NCBI GenBank assembly: GCA_963792885.1 | Contig: CAWBXX010000003.1 | Coordinates: 529,797-593,796 of the forward strand | DNA: 64,000 bases | Reading direction: 5' to 3' | From: DASWJZ01 sp963792885 | GTDB taxonomy: Bacteria > Pseudomonadota > Alphaproteobacteria > Rhizobiales > Afifellaceae | Shown here: positions 1 through 14,407 of the stretch, piece after piece | Position numbering within the stretch: position 1 is the stretch's first letter | How the letters are laid out: each line of letters starts with the position of its first letter | Notes under the pieces: generated by a model | Databases searched by the model: none | Told to the model about the DNA's origin: nothing | The model's input: only the letters and a program-made list of their open reading frames with translations | Translations under genes and position numbers: made by a program

Positions 1-2361
<2,361 letters not shown>

Positions 2362-2479
2362 GGTCACTCCTTGGCCATCTGGCATGTGCCCCGGGGGGCT
2401 TCGGGGCTTTCGCCGCGGTCACGCCGCGGCATGAAATTCTCTCAACGGTGACGCCGCCTTCGGCGCCGCGGGAGGCCGC

Positions 2480-6640
<4,161 letters not shown>

Positions 6641-6802
6641 TATTCGTCCTCGCCAATCTCGTCGGAACGGCTGTCCGGAGAGTCGCATGGCTCGCCATGC
6701 GTCCATCGGGACAGTGGGGCGCGATACGCAGCGCCAAACGGCCTTTTGGCCAACTATGCGTCCGGGCGCGGGACGCCGCGCCCGGAGAACTCTTCGAAAC
6801 GC

Positions 6803-7174
6803 CTACTTCAGCTCGACCTTCGCGCCCGCGTCCTCGAGCTTCTTCTTGAGGTCTTCGGCCTCGGCCTTGGAAGCAGCTTCCTTCACCGTCTTCGGTGCGC
6901 CTTCCACGAGGTCCTTGGCTTCCTTCAGGCCAAGTCCAGTGATCGCGCGCACTTCCTTGATGACGTTGATCTTCTTGTCGCCCGCGGCGAGGAGGACCAC
7001 GTCGAACTCGGTCTTTTCCTCCACCGCAGCGGCGGCGGCGGGTGCGGCAGCGGCCGCCGCGACCGGCGCGGCAGCGGAGACGCCCCATTTCTCTTCCAGC
7101 AACTTGGAGAGCTCGGCCGCCTCCAGCACGGTCAGGCTGGAGAGGTCTTCAACGATTTTCGATAGATCAGCCAT
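6803..7174 (-). CDS. rplL: 50S ribosomal protein L7/L12
   Basis: This is the flexible stalk protein of the 50S subunit, which recruits translation factors. It has 123 residues: an N-terminal dimerisation helix (MADLSKIVEDLSSLTVLEAA), an alanine-rich hinge at about residues 35-50, and the C-terminal factor-binding domain (FDVVLLAAGDKKINVIKEVR). Two ATGs are two codons apart. The inner one at 7172-7174 gives the usual MADL start and sits about 9 bases from the AAAGGA ribosome site, so I prefer it to the one at 7178-7180. It lies just downstream of rplJ. Confidence 0.97.
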   Translation of the reverse strand: MADLSKIVEDLSSLTVLEAAELSKLLEEKWGVSAAAPVAAAAAAPAAAAAVEEKTEFDVVLLAAGDKKINVIKEVRAITGLGLKEAKDLVEGAPKTVKEAASKAEAEDLKKKLEDAGAKVELK

Positions 7175-7228
7175 AGTCATGTTTCCTTTGTCGGTTCGAA
7201 CCTTCGTTCGGATCTTTCAAGATCGGCT

Positions 7229-7747
7229 TCAAGCCGCCTCGCCCGTCTTGGCGTAGGCCGCGAACACGCGCGCGAGCTGGCCGCCCGGCGCCTGGAGAAC
7301 GCCCGCAATGCGGGTCGCCGGCGTCTGGATCATGCCGACGAGCTTCGCTCTCAGTTCATCGAGCGACGGGAGCGCGGCAAGCGCCTGCACCCCCTGTGCG
7401 TCCAGGCTGGTCCGCCCCATGGCGCCGCCGAGCAGGACGAACTTCTCGTTCGCCTTGGCAAATTCGGCGGCAATCTTGGGGGCGGCGATCGGGTCATCCG
7501 AATAGGCGATGACCGTCGGTCCCTGGAAGAGATCGCTGATGTGTTCGACGTCCGTACCTTTCAGGGCAAGCTTGACGAGGCGGTTCTTGGCGACCTTGAG
7601 GCTGGCCCCAGCGTCCCGCATGCGGCCGCGAAGGGCCGTCATCTCGGCGACGTTCAGGCCGGAATAGTGGGCCACGACCACAACCCCGGCGCTCGAAAAC
7701 ACCTGGTTGAGGCCCGACACCATCTCGCTTTTTTCAGCTCTATCCAC
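7229..7747 (-). CDS. rplJ: 50S ribosomal protein L10
   Basis: L10 is the base of the ribosomal stalk and binds L7/L12 dimers. The protein starts VDRAEKSEMVSGLNQVF and ends RVFAAYAKTGEAA. A GTG start at 7745-7747 gives 172 residues, the normal length in rhizobia, with GAGG about 9 bases upstream. The frame stays open to an ATG at 7952-7954, but that extension (rich in R, P and S) is probably leader sequence. An ATG five codons upstream is the other option. Genes rplJ and rplL form the usual pair, and rplJ is preceded by a long leader after rplA. Confidence 0.94.
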   Translation of the reverse strand: MDRAEKSEMVSGLNQVFSSAGVVVVAHYSGLNVAEMTALRGRMRDAGASLKVAKNRLVKLALKGTDVEHISDLFQGPTVIAYSDDPIAAPKIAAEFAKANEKFVLLGGAMGRTSLDAQGVQALAALPSLDELRAKLVGMIQTPATRIAGVLQAPGGQLARVFAAYAKTGEAA

Positions 7748-8144
7748 TGCCTCTGTCCTCATCTGGCCCGGACTCGCACGTGCGAACCCAGACCGCTTCG
7801 CCATGCCGCCCGGCCTCTTGAGACGAGGGACGGGCGACGGTGAACGCCTGTCCCCCGAACCTCGGCTGAGGCGCGGGCCCTCGCCTCTCATTTGAGAAGC
7901 GAAGGACGAGAGGTTCGAACCGGCATCTGGGCTTTCGCCCGGAATTCGGTTCATGAACCCGTCTCATGCAGGTTTCCCTTGTGAAAAGGGCGCTTAGGAG
8001 CCGAAGCTCACCTGCAGTCTCGGACAGGACCGGGCCGGACAGGCGAGCCTGCCGACCCGTTTCGCCTTTAGCGCTCTCAAGAGAGCTTCCGGCGAAACTC
8101 TTTGCCCGGGCAATCGCTCTGCCCGGGTGAACTCGTAGCCGACC
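7748..8144 (-). promoter_or_regulatory. rplA-rplJ intergenic leader with strong hairpins, candidate L10 autoregulation site
   Basis: This gap of about 400 bases has no convincing gene. It holds two clear hairpins. One is 8105-8127, an 8-bp stem CCCGGGCA/TGCCCGGG right after rplA. The other is 8059-8098, where GTTTCGCC pairs with GGCGAAAC around an inner GCTCT/AGAGC stem. In many bacteria the rplJ leader binds the L10-L12 complex to repress translation, and it often has its own promoter. That role here is inferred from position and structure only. No run of T follows either hairpin on the minus strand, so simple termination is not obvious. Confidence 0.5.
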
Positions 8145-8843
8145 TCAGCTCGCCGAAAGCGATGTTGGATCGATGCGCACGCCTGCTCCTTGCGTGGAGG
8201 TGAGCGCGACGCGCTTCAGATAGGTACCTTTCGCGCCGGACGGCTTCGCCCTCGACACCGCATCGGTGAAGGCGCGGATATTCTCCGTCAGCGCCTCCTC
8301 GGTGAACGACGCCTTGCCGACGCCGGCGTGCACGATCCCCGCCTTCTCGACGCGGAACTCGACGGCGCCACCCTTGGCGTCTTGTACCGCCTTCGTCACA
8401 TCGTTCGTCACGGTTCCGACTTTCGGGTTCGGCATCAGACCGCGAGGGCCGAGAATCTTGCCGAGGCGTCCGACGAGCGGCATCATGTCCGGCGTCGCGA
8501 TGCAGCGGTCGAAATTGATTTCGCCCTTCTGCACGCTCTCCACCAAATCCTCTGCACCAACGATGTCGGCGCCCGCCTTCTTGGCTTCCTCAGCCCTGTC
8601 GCCGCGCGCGAACACCGCGACGCGGGCGGAGCGGCCCGAGCCGTTCGGCAGGTTGGCGACGCCGCGCACCATCTGGTCGGCGTGGCGCGGATCGACGCCG
8701 AGATTGAGGGCAACCTCGATCGTCTCGTCGAATTTCGCGACTGCCCGCTCTTTGACGAGACGCACAGCGTCGGCGAGCGGATAAAGCTGCTCGCGGTCGA
8801 TCCCTTCGCGGATCTTGCGGGTGCGTTTTCCGGCCGCGCTCAT
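8145..8843 (-). CDS. rplA: 50S ribosomal protein L1
   Basis: L1 binds 23S rRNA at the E-site stalk and usually represses its own operon by binding mRNA. The protein has 232 residues, starts MSAAGKRTRKIREGI and contains the conserved region GPRGLMPNPKVGTVT, which contacts RNA. Its ATG overlaps the end of rplK by 4 bases (8840-8843), so the two are translationally coupled. It is full length with no disruption. Confidence 0.97.
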   Translation of the reverse strand: MSAAGKRTRKIREGIDREQLYPLADAVRLVKERAVAKFDETIEVALNLGVDPRHADQMVRGVANLPNGSGRSARVAVFARGDRAEEAKKAGADIVGAEDLVESVQKGEINFDRCIATPDMMPLVGRLGKILGPRGLMPNPKVGTVTNDVTKAVQDAKGGAVEFRVEKAGIVHAGVGKASFTEEALTENIRAFTDAVSRAKPSGAKGTYLKRVALTSTQGAGVRIDPTSLSAS

Positions 8844-9268
8844 TCCACCACCTCAAGACCCATGGAGCGGGCAGAGCCCTCGACCATCTTCATCGCCGCG
8901 CCCACGTCGCGGGCGTTCAGATCCTTGAGCTTCTGCTCGGCGATCGAACGCACCTGGTCGCGCGTGACCCGACCGATCAAAGCGCGCCCCGGCGTCTGTC
9001 CGCCCTTCGAAAGGCCGGCGGCCTTCTTCAGGAAGTGGGACACCGGCGGCGTCTTCATCTCGAAGGTGAAGCTGCGGTCGGCGTAGATCGTCAGGACCAC
9101 GGGAATCGGCGAGCCCTTCTCCATCTCCTGCGAAGCCGCGTTGAACGACTTGCAGAATTCCATGATGTTCAGGCCCCGTTGGCCGAGCGCCGGCCCGATG
9201 GGCGGCGATGGGTTGGCAGCACCTGCGGGTACCTGCAGCTTAAGGTAGCCCGTAATTTTCTTGGCCAT
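8840..9268 (-). CDS. rplK: 50S ribosomal protein L11
   Basis: L11 is part of the GTPase-associated centre of the 50S subunit. The protein has 142 residues, the usual length. It starts MAKKITGYLKLQVPAGAA and has the typical PPIGPALGQRGLNIMEFCK segment in the N-terminal domain. The start at 9268 follows a GGAGTGAAGG ribosome site. It is the first gene of the rplKA pair and is separated from nusG by about 180 bases. Confidence 0.97.
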   Translation of the reverse strand: MAKKITGYLKLQVPAGAANPSPPIGPALGQRGLNIMEFCKSFNAASQEMEKGSPIPVVLTIYADRSFTFEMKTPPVSHFLKKAAGLSKGGQTPGRALIGRVTRDQVRSIAEQKLKDLNARDVGAAMKMVEGSARSMGLEVVE

Positions 9269-9449
9269 CCTTCACTCCGTTCTTTCGCCGGCCCAAACGG
9301 CGCGGCATCTTCGGGTGTCCGTGGTGCGGCCTTCTCGCCACCCGATGGCGCGGGCGGCCGGCCTTCCACGCGAGCCCTGACGGGCTCCTTCTTTCAGCGT
9401 GATTTTCTCCCGAGAACCGAAAAACACTTCTCGGAATCACGCCCTACGG

Positions 9450-9981
9450 TCAGACCTTCTCGACCTGCCCGTACTCGAGCTCGACGGGAGTCGCTCTTCC
9501 GAAGATGGACACCGCCACCTTCAGCCGCGCGCGCTCCTCGTCGACTTCCTCCACGTTCCCCTCGAATGAGGCGAACGGGCCATCGGCGACGCGGATACGC
9601 TCGCCGATCTCGAAGCTCACCGACGGCTTCGGCCGCTCCACGCCCTCCTGGACCTGCGCCATGATGCGCTCGGCCTCGGAGTTCGGGATCGGCATCGGCC
9701 GACTGTCTGCGCCAAGGAAGCCCGTAACCTTGGGCGTGTTCTTGATGAGGTGATAGGCCTCATCCGTCATGTCCATCTTCACCAGCACGTAGCCGGGGAA
9801 GAACTTGCGCTCCGAATCCACCTTTCGGCCGCGCCGCATTTCCACGACCTTCTCAGTCGGCACCAGGATATCGTCGATCAGGTCGCCTAGCCCTGCCGCC
9901 ACCGCTTTTTCGCGGATCGAGTTCGGCCACCTTCCTCTCGAAATTCGAGTAGGCATGGACGATGTACCAGCGCTTCGCCAT
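9450..9981 (-). CDS. nusG: transcription termination/antitermination protein NusG (frameshifted by one base)
   Basis: NusG binds RNA polymerase and links it to Rho and to ribosomal protein S10. The true start is the ATG at 9979-9981 (MAKRWYIVHAYSNFERKVAE). The frame is then lost, and the rest (SIREKAVAAGLGDL to ELEYGQVEKV) is read in another frame down to 9450. One extra C near 9922 explains the break. Removing it gives 176 residues, the length of the rhizobial protein. The NGN domain is followed by a KOW domain (residues about 125-176). The gene is essential, so I read this as a sequence error and not a pseudogene. Confidence 0.9.
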
Positions 9982-10010
9982 CCGGAGTTCCGTCGCTCTT
10001 GCTTTCAGGC

Positions 10011-10208
10011 TCAGCTCGCAGTGCCGAGCGCGAGACCGATGCCCCAACTCATGATCTGATCGGCGGCGAAGAAGAAGATCGTCGCCAGGAACACCATGAC
10101 GAATACCATCAGCGTCGTGATCGCAGTTTCGCGCCGCGTTGGCCAAGTGACCTTGGCCGCCTCGGTGCGCACTTGCTGGATAAACTGGAACGGGTTTGTC
10201 TTTGCCAT
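10011..10208 (-). CDS. secE: preprotein translocase subunit SecE
   Basis: SecE is the small clamp subunit of the SecYEG channel in the inner membrane. It has 65 residues starting MAKTNPFQFIQQVRTEAAKV. The amphipathic helix with VTWPTRRET is followed by one membrane helix (about residues 33-60). I placed the start at 10206-10208. An ATG seven codons upstream is also in frame, and neither has a clear ribosome site. It lies just before nusG, as in most proteobacteria, and just after tRNA-Trp. Confidence 0.95.
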   Translation of the reverse strand: MAKTNPFQFIQQVRTEAAKVTWPTRRETAITTLMVFVMVFLATIFFFAADQIMSWGIGLALGTAS

Positions 10209-10414
10209 ACCGGAAATTTGAAGGCGCACGAAAGGGTTCGCGCGCCTCCGGACACTCCTAAATAAGCGGTTTCAGCCGCCCGTGCAAGACCTTTGCCGGG
10301 ACAATGTTCGTGTCCTGCCAAACCCTTGCCGCAAAGCAGCAAATTCATTCACAATCGCCGCGCATGCCCTCTTTTGCCTCGGCGCCGCCGACTCCGCTGG
10401 CTTTCAGCGAAGGC

Positions 10415-10490
10415 TGGCAGGGGCAGAGGGACTCGAACCCCCGACCTACGGTTTTGGAGACCGTCGCTCTACCAACTGAGCTATACCCCT
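10415..10490 (-). tRNA. tRNA-Trp (anticodon CCA)
   Basis: This is a complete 76-base cloverleaf including an encoded CCA end. The acceptor arm AGGGGTA pairs with TGCCCCT, the anticodon loop is CTCCAAA, and the T arm carries GGTTCGAGTCC. It lies immediately upstream of secE on the same strand, the common bacterial order. Confidence 0.97.
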
Positions 10491-10550
10491 AGCGAGCGGC
10501 TGAGATACTGCGCAGCGGCCTAGTCGGCAAGCCGAAGCGCAAATTTTGGC

Positions 10551-10584
10551 AGACTTGGAGCGGGTGAAGACTTGGAGCGGGTGA
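10551..10584. repeat. 17-bp tandem duplication at the 3' end of tRNA-Gly
   Basis: The unit AGACTTGGAGCGGGTGA occurs twice without a gap, at 10551-10567 and 10568-10584. The second copy contains the 3' acceptor end of tRNA-Gly, including CCA as TGG on this strand. The first copy lies just outside the gene. It may be a slippage product, an old integration scar or a deletion junction. Confidence 0.85.
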
Positions 10585-10646
10585 AGGGAATCGAACCCTC
10601 GTCATCAGCTTGGAAGGCTGTTGCTCTACCATTGAGCTACACCCGC
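10573..10646 (-). tRNA. tRNA-Gly (anticodon TCC)
   Basis: This is a 74-base tRNA with encoded CCA. The acceptor GCGGGTG pairs with CACCCGC, the D arm is GCTC..GAGC, the anticodon loop is CTTCCAA and the T loop has TTCGATTC. It is part of a Tyr-Gly-Trp tRNA set ahead of secE. In many proteobacteria a tuf gene lies between the Gly and Trp tRNAs, but here only about 80 bases separate them. Confidence 0.97.
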
Positions 10647-10682
10647 GATCGGCTGCACCATGCGAAGCCCGGGGGCGAAGCG

Positions 10683-10768
10683 TGGTGGGAGAGGTAGGAC
10701 TCGAACCTACGAAGGCGTACGCCAGCGGATTTACAGTCCGCCCCCTTTGCCGCTCGGGACACTCTCCC
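10683..10768 (-). tRNA. tRNA-Tyr (anticodon GTA)
   Basis: This is an 86-base class II tRNA with a long variable arm and an encoded CCA end. The acceptor arm GGGAGAG pairs with CTCTCCC, and the anticodon loop is CTGTAAA. It is the first of three minus-strand tRNA genes before secE. Confidence 0.97.
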
Positions 10769-10908
10769 GGTCGCCCAAAGTCCGGGTCCGATCCGGCTGA
10801 AGAACCGAGACCCTTCCGGCGGACGGTTCCGTTGCGGGCGTATATGCTGAGCGCCGCCTTGGCTGTCAACAATTGGCCGGCCGCCGCGCCGCGGGCTATG
10901 ACGCTAAG

Positions 10909-11664
10909 ATGAAGCGACGCGGAGCAAGAGGCAGCGGCGCCCCGACGGGCAGGCCGGCAAGCGACGGGACCGTCATCTACGGCTGGCACAGCGCGCTCGC
11001 CGCGCTCAAAAACCCGCGCCGCCATGTACGCAAGGTGCTGGCCACGCGAAACGCGCTCGCGCGGCTCGCCGAAGCCGGCATCGCCGGCCTCTCCCAACCC
11101 GTCGATGCACGTGACATCGAGCGCCTGACCGGCGCTGGCGCCGTACATCAGGGGATCGCGCTCTCGCCGACCCTCTCCCCGAGCCTGACATCTCAGACCT
11201 TGAGGATGCGAAGCTCGTCGTCGTGCTCGACCAGGTCACCGATCCGCACAACGTCGGCGCGATCCTGCGCTCCGCAGCCGCCTTCGGCGCCGACGCCGTG
11301 CTCCTGACCGAGCGCCACGGGCCGGAGGATTTCGGGCGTGCTCGCCAAATCCGCCTCGGGCGGACTCGAACATGTCGCGCTGATTCGCGTGAAGAACCTC
11401 GCCCGCGCTCTCGAAGAGCTCGGCGCTCTCGGTTTCTTCCGGATCGGCCTCGACAGCGAGCACGCCGTACCGCTCGAATCCGTCGACGCCGGCGCGAAGG
11501 CCGCCATCGTGCTCGGCGCGGAGGGAAAGGGCCTTCGCCGCCTGACGCGCGAGAAATGCGATGTCCTCGCCCGCATCGACATGCCCGGCGCGATCGCAAG
11601 CCTCAACGTCTCGAACGCAGCCGCGGTCGCCCTCTACTCGCTAAAGAATCGCGTGTCCTCTTAA
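10909..11664 (+). CDS. rlmB: 23S rRNA (guanosine 2'-O) methyltransferase RlmB / TrmH family (two compensating frameshifts)
   Basis: This is a SPOUT-fold 2'-O-methyltransferase. The N-terminal substrate-binding part (VIYGWHSALAALKNP) is in frame one to about 11166. The conserved motif VLDQVTDPHNVGAILRSAAA is in a second frame (11223-11330). The C-terminal SAM-binding knot (VLGAEGKGLRRLT and IASLNVSNAAAVALY) is back in frame one to 11664. A missing C near 11165 and an extra T near 11331 explain both shifts and leave the gene otherwise whole. The start at 10909 (MKRRGARGSG) is likely. Errors in the sequence are the simplest reading. Confidence 0.88.
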
Positions 11665-11668
11665 CCCG

Positions 11669-12391
11669 ATGGCAACCATAAAAGAGCAGTCTGCTGCCAG
11701 TTGGGTGACCAGTACGGGTTCTGCCGACATGGATGCGGTTTCCAGCCAGCGGCAAGACGTTGAGACCATCAAGTCGGTGACTCTCGCCGACCTTCAGTTT
11801 GGTCGCCCCTCTCCCTTCGACCGGATCACCGGCCTCGCCAAGACGGCGTTGATGCTGTGGGGCGCTCTCTCTTTCGGCGCAGGGACGGGCGCCGTAATGT
11901 ATTACTTCGCCGGCGTCGCGAGCGGCCCCGTGCTCGTCTCCGAGACGCAGGCCTCCGATACGATCGTGGCGGAGGCCGTTGACGAGCGCGATCCTTCGCT
12001 TGCCGAGATCCCACCGCATCTCGACGACTACCTCCACTCCACGCCCGAAGCCCTGGTCGAGCCTCCGGCGCCCGCGGTCGCAGCGCGGCTGCCGCGTCCG
12101 CGCCCTGACGAGCCCGTCATCACCGGAAGCATCGAGCCTGTGAAGGACGCGCGCGCGGAGTACATCGATCCCCGCGAGGCGCGCCCGCAATATGCGGGTC
12201 CGTGCGAGGCTCTGCAGGCGCTAGGCGCGCGCTTCATCTTCGGCTTGCGGTGCGGTCGCCAAACGCCGCGCCTATCCGCCGGCGCCCCAGCCCCTCTCCT
12301 ATTATCCGGCTTCCCCGACGCCGTATCAGCCGCCGCACATGGTGCGTTAGGCGACGGCGGCTATCGGCAGCGGCGTGTCACGCCGCCATAG
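11669..12391 (+). CDS. hypothetical membrane-anchored protein, C-terminus probably frameshifted
   Basis: I do not recognise this family. The frame gives 240 residues: a cytoplasmic N-terminus of about 52 residues, one membrane helix at about 53-75 (LMLWGALSFGAGTGAVMYYF), then a long proline-rich, acidic outer region (PPAPAVAARLPRPRPDEP). From about 12230 the protein looks unnatural. A neighbouring frame gives a tidy proline/tyrosine-rich tail (PQPLSYYPASPTPYQPP) ending at 12350, so a one-base error near 12228 is likely. That would also remove the overlap with the convergent gene. It lies 4 bases after rlmB. Confidence 0.6.
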   Translation: MATIKEQSAASWVTSTGSADMDAVSSQRQDVETIKSVTLADLQFGRPSPFDRITGLAKTALMLWGALSFGAGTGAVMYYFAGVASGPVLVSETQASDTIVAEAVDERDPSLAEIPPHLDDYLHSTPEALVEPPAPAVAARLPRPRPDEPVITGSIEPVKDARAEYIDPREARPQYAGPCEALQALGARFIFGLRCGRQTPRLSAGAPAPLLLSGFPDAVSAAAHGALGDGGYRQRRVTPP

Positions 12392-12790
12392 GTCGTATAG
12401 GTGCCGGTCGAGGGCTCGAAGCTCCGATATCTCTCCGCGCAATAGGCGTACCACTGCGCGGAGAAGGGTGTCGGCGTATTCCATGAGCGGCGCAAGCGGT
12501 ATCGGCTGCACGATCTCCGGACGATCCGTAACGACGCCGTGCTGCATCGGCGGCGGCGGCCGGAAGCCCTTCTGGAGGCCCGAATAAGGCAGGTAGGACC
12601 GCATCTCCAGGCGCTCACCGCGGCCGATGACACCCGGAGGTGTGTAGGGCTCCGGGGCGGTGAAGGGCGGCGGGATCAAGTTCGGATCCGTGATCGTGTT
12701 CTGATGCTTTTCGAACGCCACGGCCGGCGCGCCCGCTCCGCAAACGGTGAGCGTCAGAACGACTGCTGCGATCGGGGCGATCCTTCTCAT
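12361..12790 (-). CDS. BA14K-like small secreted protein (frameshifted near its C-terminus)
   Basis: The start at 12790 gives MRRIAPIAAVVLTLTVCGA, a clear signal peptide with cleavage likely after AVA at about residue 25. The middle is proline-rich. The reading frame then goes off, and an adjacent frame contains AQWYAYCAERYRSFEPSTGT followed by YTTYGGVTRRC and a stop at 12361. That segment matches the rhizobial BA14K-type motif (W, C, RYRS, tyrosines, final C). A one-base error between about 12470 and 12510 would join the two. The protein is periplasmic or surface-associated and its exact role is unknown. It is convergent with the preceding gene. Confidence 0.72.
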
Positions 12791-13012
12791 CTTCGCTCTC
12801 TTGCAGGCTCAGCGCGGCCGAAGGCGCATTCCTGCGCTCACCTCTCGATACGCCCTTCGCGCCGCGAAGGTTTCGTAACGCCCATGCACTATCGCCATAT
12901 TGGGTCCGAAGCCGAAATTGCGATACCCCCGGACGAGCGCACGGCGCTGGACAGACGCCCGACGCTGCCGTAACCCGCCGACGGATTTCGCGATCGCTGA
13001 AGTCCCGCGCAG

Positions 13013-13088
<76 letters not shown>

Positions 13089-13416
13089 ATAATTTCAACT
13101 GGTTACCGCCATTCGCAGGCACTAGGCGCCGGTTCAGTAAGCACATAGTAAGCGCGCTGGCACCTTTTCGACTAGTTCCCGACCACCCGACCTTCTCGAA
13201 AAACCGGCATCGGTGATTATAGGTGCGCCGAACTCGGGGCAAAAATTGTGCGCTGCAGCGTGCGACGGCGGCCTTGAGGCCCGGTTAAGTAAATTTTCGC
13301 GAGAGATTCTTGAAACCGATTCGGGAATCAGCATTATCTGCGTAGGCATCGCCTACGAGGTCACCGTGGTTGTGGCCGACACAAAGCCCGAGGAGGAAAC
13401 TGCGGCTTTCTGCTGT
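13089..13416. other. gene-free stretch after tRNA-Thr
   Basis: I see no convincing gene or structured element in this stretch. It is less GC-rich than the core genes to its left and begins directly behind the tRNA, as expected at the edge of acquired DNA. Confidence 0.5.
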
Positions 13417-14236
13417 CTAACACTTCCGAGTGACCCCCTCAAAGCAACTGTACCTGGTAGCCCGAACCGGCCACTCCTCGGGCGGTATCTGGGCCTCAAT
13501 AAGCTTTCCATCCTCCTTTAAGCGCGCATAGGGACGATTGCTTTCGTGGTATCCTCCCATGCACATCGGCCAAAGATAAAGGTCAGCCAACTGTGCCATG
13601 GGAGATGACGGTTTTTTGGGCCGAAACTCGTGAAGTGTTCTTGAGAGTTCGGTGGCAGTGGAGCGGCGCGTATTTCCTGACGTGTCGCTAGCAAAAGGCA
13701 TCCCCTTGCAACGCAGATCGGCATAGTCCTCGCGCAGAATCCGTCCTCCCGTTTGTTGCATCTCGATGGCATGACGCGAAGCTTGTGCCCAAGCGTTCTT
13801 GCATGCTTCGCCGCGCGCTCGACTGCGACGCTAAAAGCGGTTTTGCACGAAACAGCCATCGCTGTCCCGCGTATTTCTCAGCGTACCTTTTGTCGTATCC
13901 TGGTCGGTCTATCACACACGCAAGACCCACCACTGGACAGTCTCGCATCAAGCAGCAAAGCCCTTCATAGAAACGCTCGCGTTCGTCCTGCGCGTCTTCA
14001 AGCCACAGAAAATTCAATGTGCGACCGCGGATCTCCGATGAGTGCAGAGGGTAGGTAATGTTCCAGCGCTGACAGAACGCACCATGGCGCTCGCGAGCTT
14101 CAGATTCATCCTCTTCTTTTAGCAGTATCCCGCCGAGCGCAAACCAGTCATAGCCGTGCTCGGGTCGTTTGCCCGGCTTCTTGTCGGGGTTACGCACTGC
14201 AGAATCGTCGATGTAGAATTGCAGGACGTCGGCCAT
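13417..14236 (-). pseudogene. DUF3800 domain protein, broken into three frames
   Basis: The N-terminal part (14236 to about 13880) reads MADVLQFYIDDSAVRNPDKK and YDWFALGGILLK, with the conserved acidic DDS motif of DUF3800, a family with an RNase H-like fold. The middle (CKTAFSVAVERAAKHARTL) is in a second frame, and the C-terminal part (LADLYLWPMCMGGYHESNRP, ending 13417) is in a third. The parts are in order and cover a full-length protein of about 270 residues, so there are at least two indels. DUF3800 genes are common in mobile islands. Whether it is dead or mis-sequenced cannot be told from this sequence alone. Confidence 0.8.
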
Positions 14237-14407
14237 TGTCGCCTCTAGTCGCAGTCCTTTAGCAGCCGCTCCACTTGAACTAGCGCGGCAGCGGCCGGCG
14301 AATGCTCGGATCGCCTATTAACGGTAAAATACGACTAAACCGATGGTTGGCGCCAAGGTACAGCACAATGGGGCTGTCGGCGTGGGGCGTAGAAGCGTCC
14401 CATATCG

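Noticed and set aside
7748..7954. N-terminal extension of L10 by 69 residues
   Set aside because: The extension is low-complexity R/P/S-rich, and the GTG start gives exactly the family length with a ribosome site. The region is better explained as leader RNA.
9372..9390. Terminator at GAGCCCTGACGGGCTC between rplK and nusG
   Set aside because: The hairpin is followed by a T-rich stretch only on the plus strand, while the genes on both sides are read from the minus strand.
9915..9930. Programmed ribosomal frameshift in nusG
   Set aside because: There is no slippery heptamer, no downstream pseudoknot and no precedent in nusG. One extra C explains the break, and the same kind of indel occurs in many other genes here.
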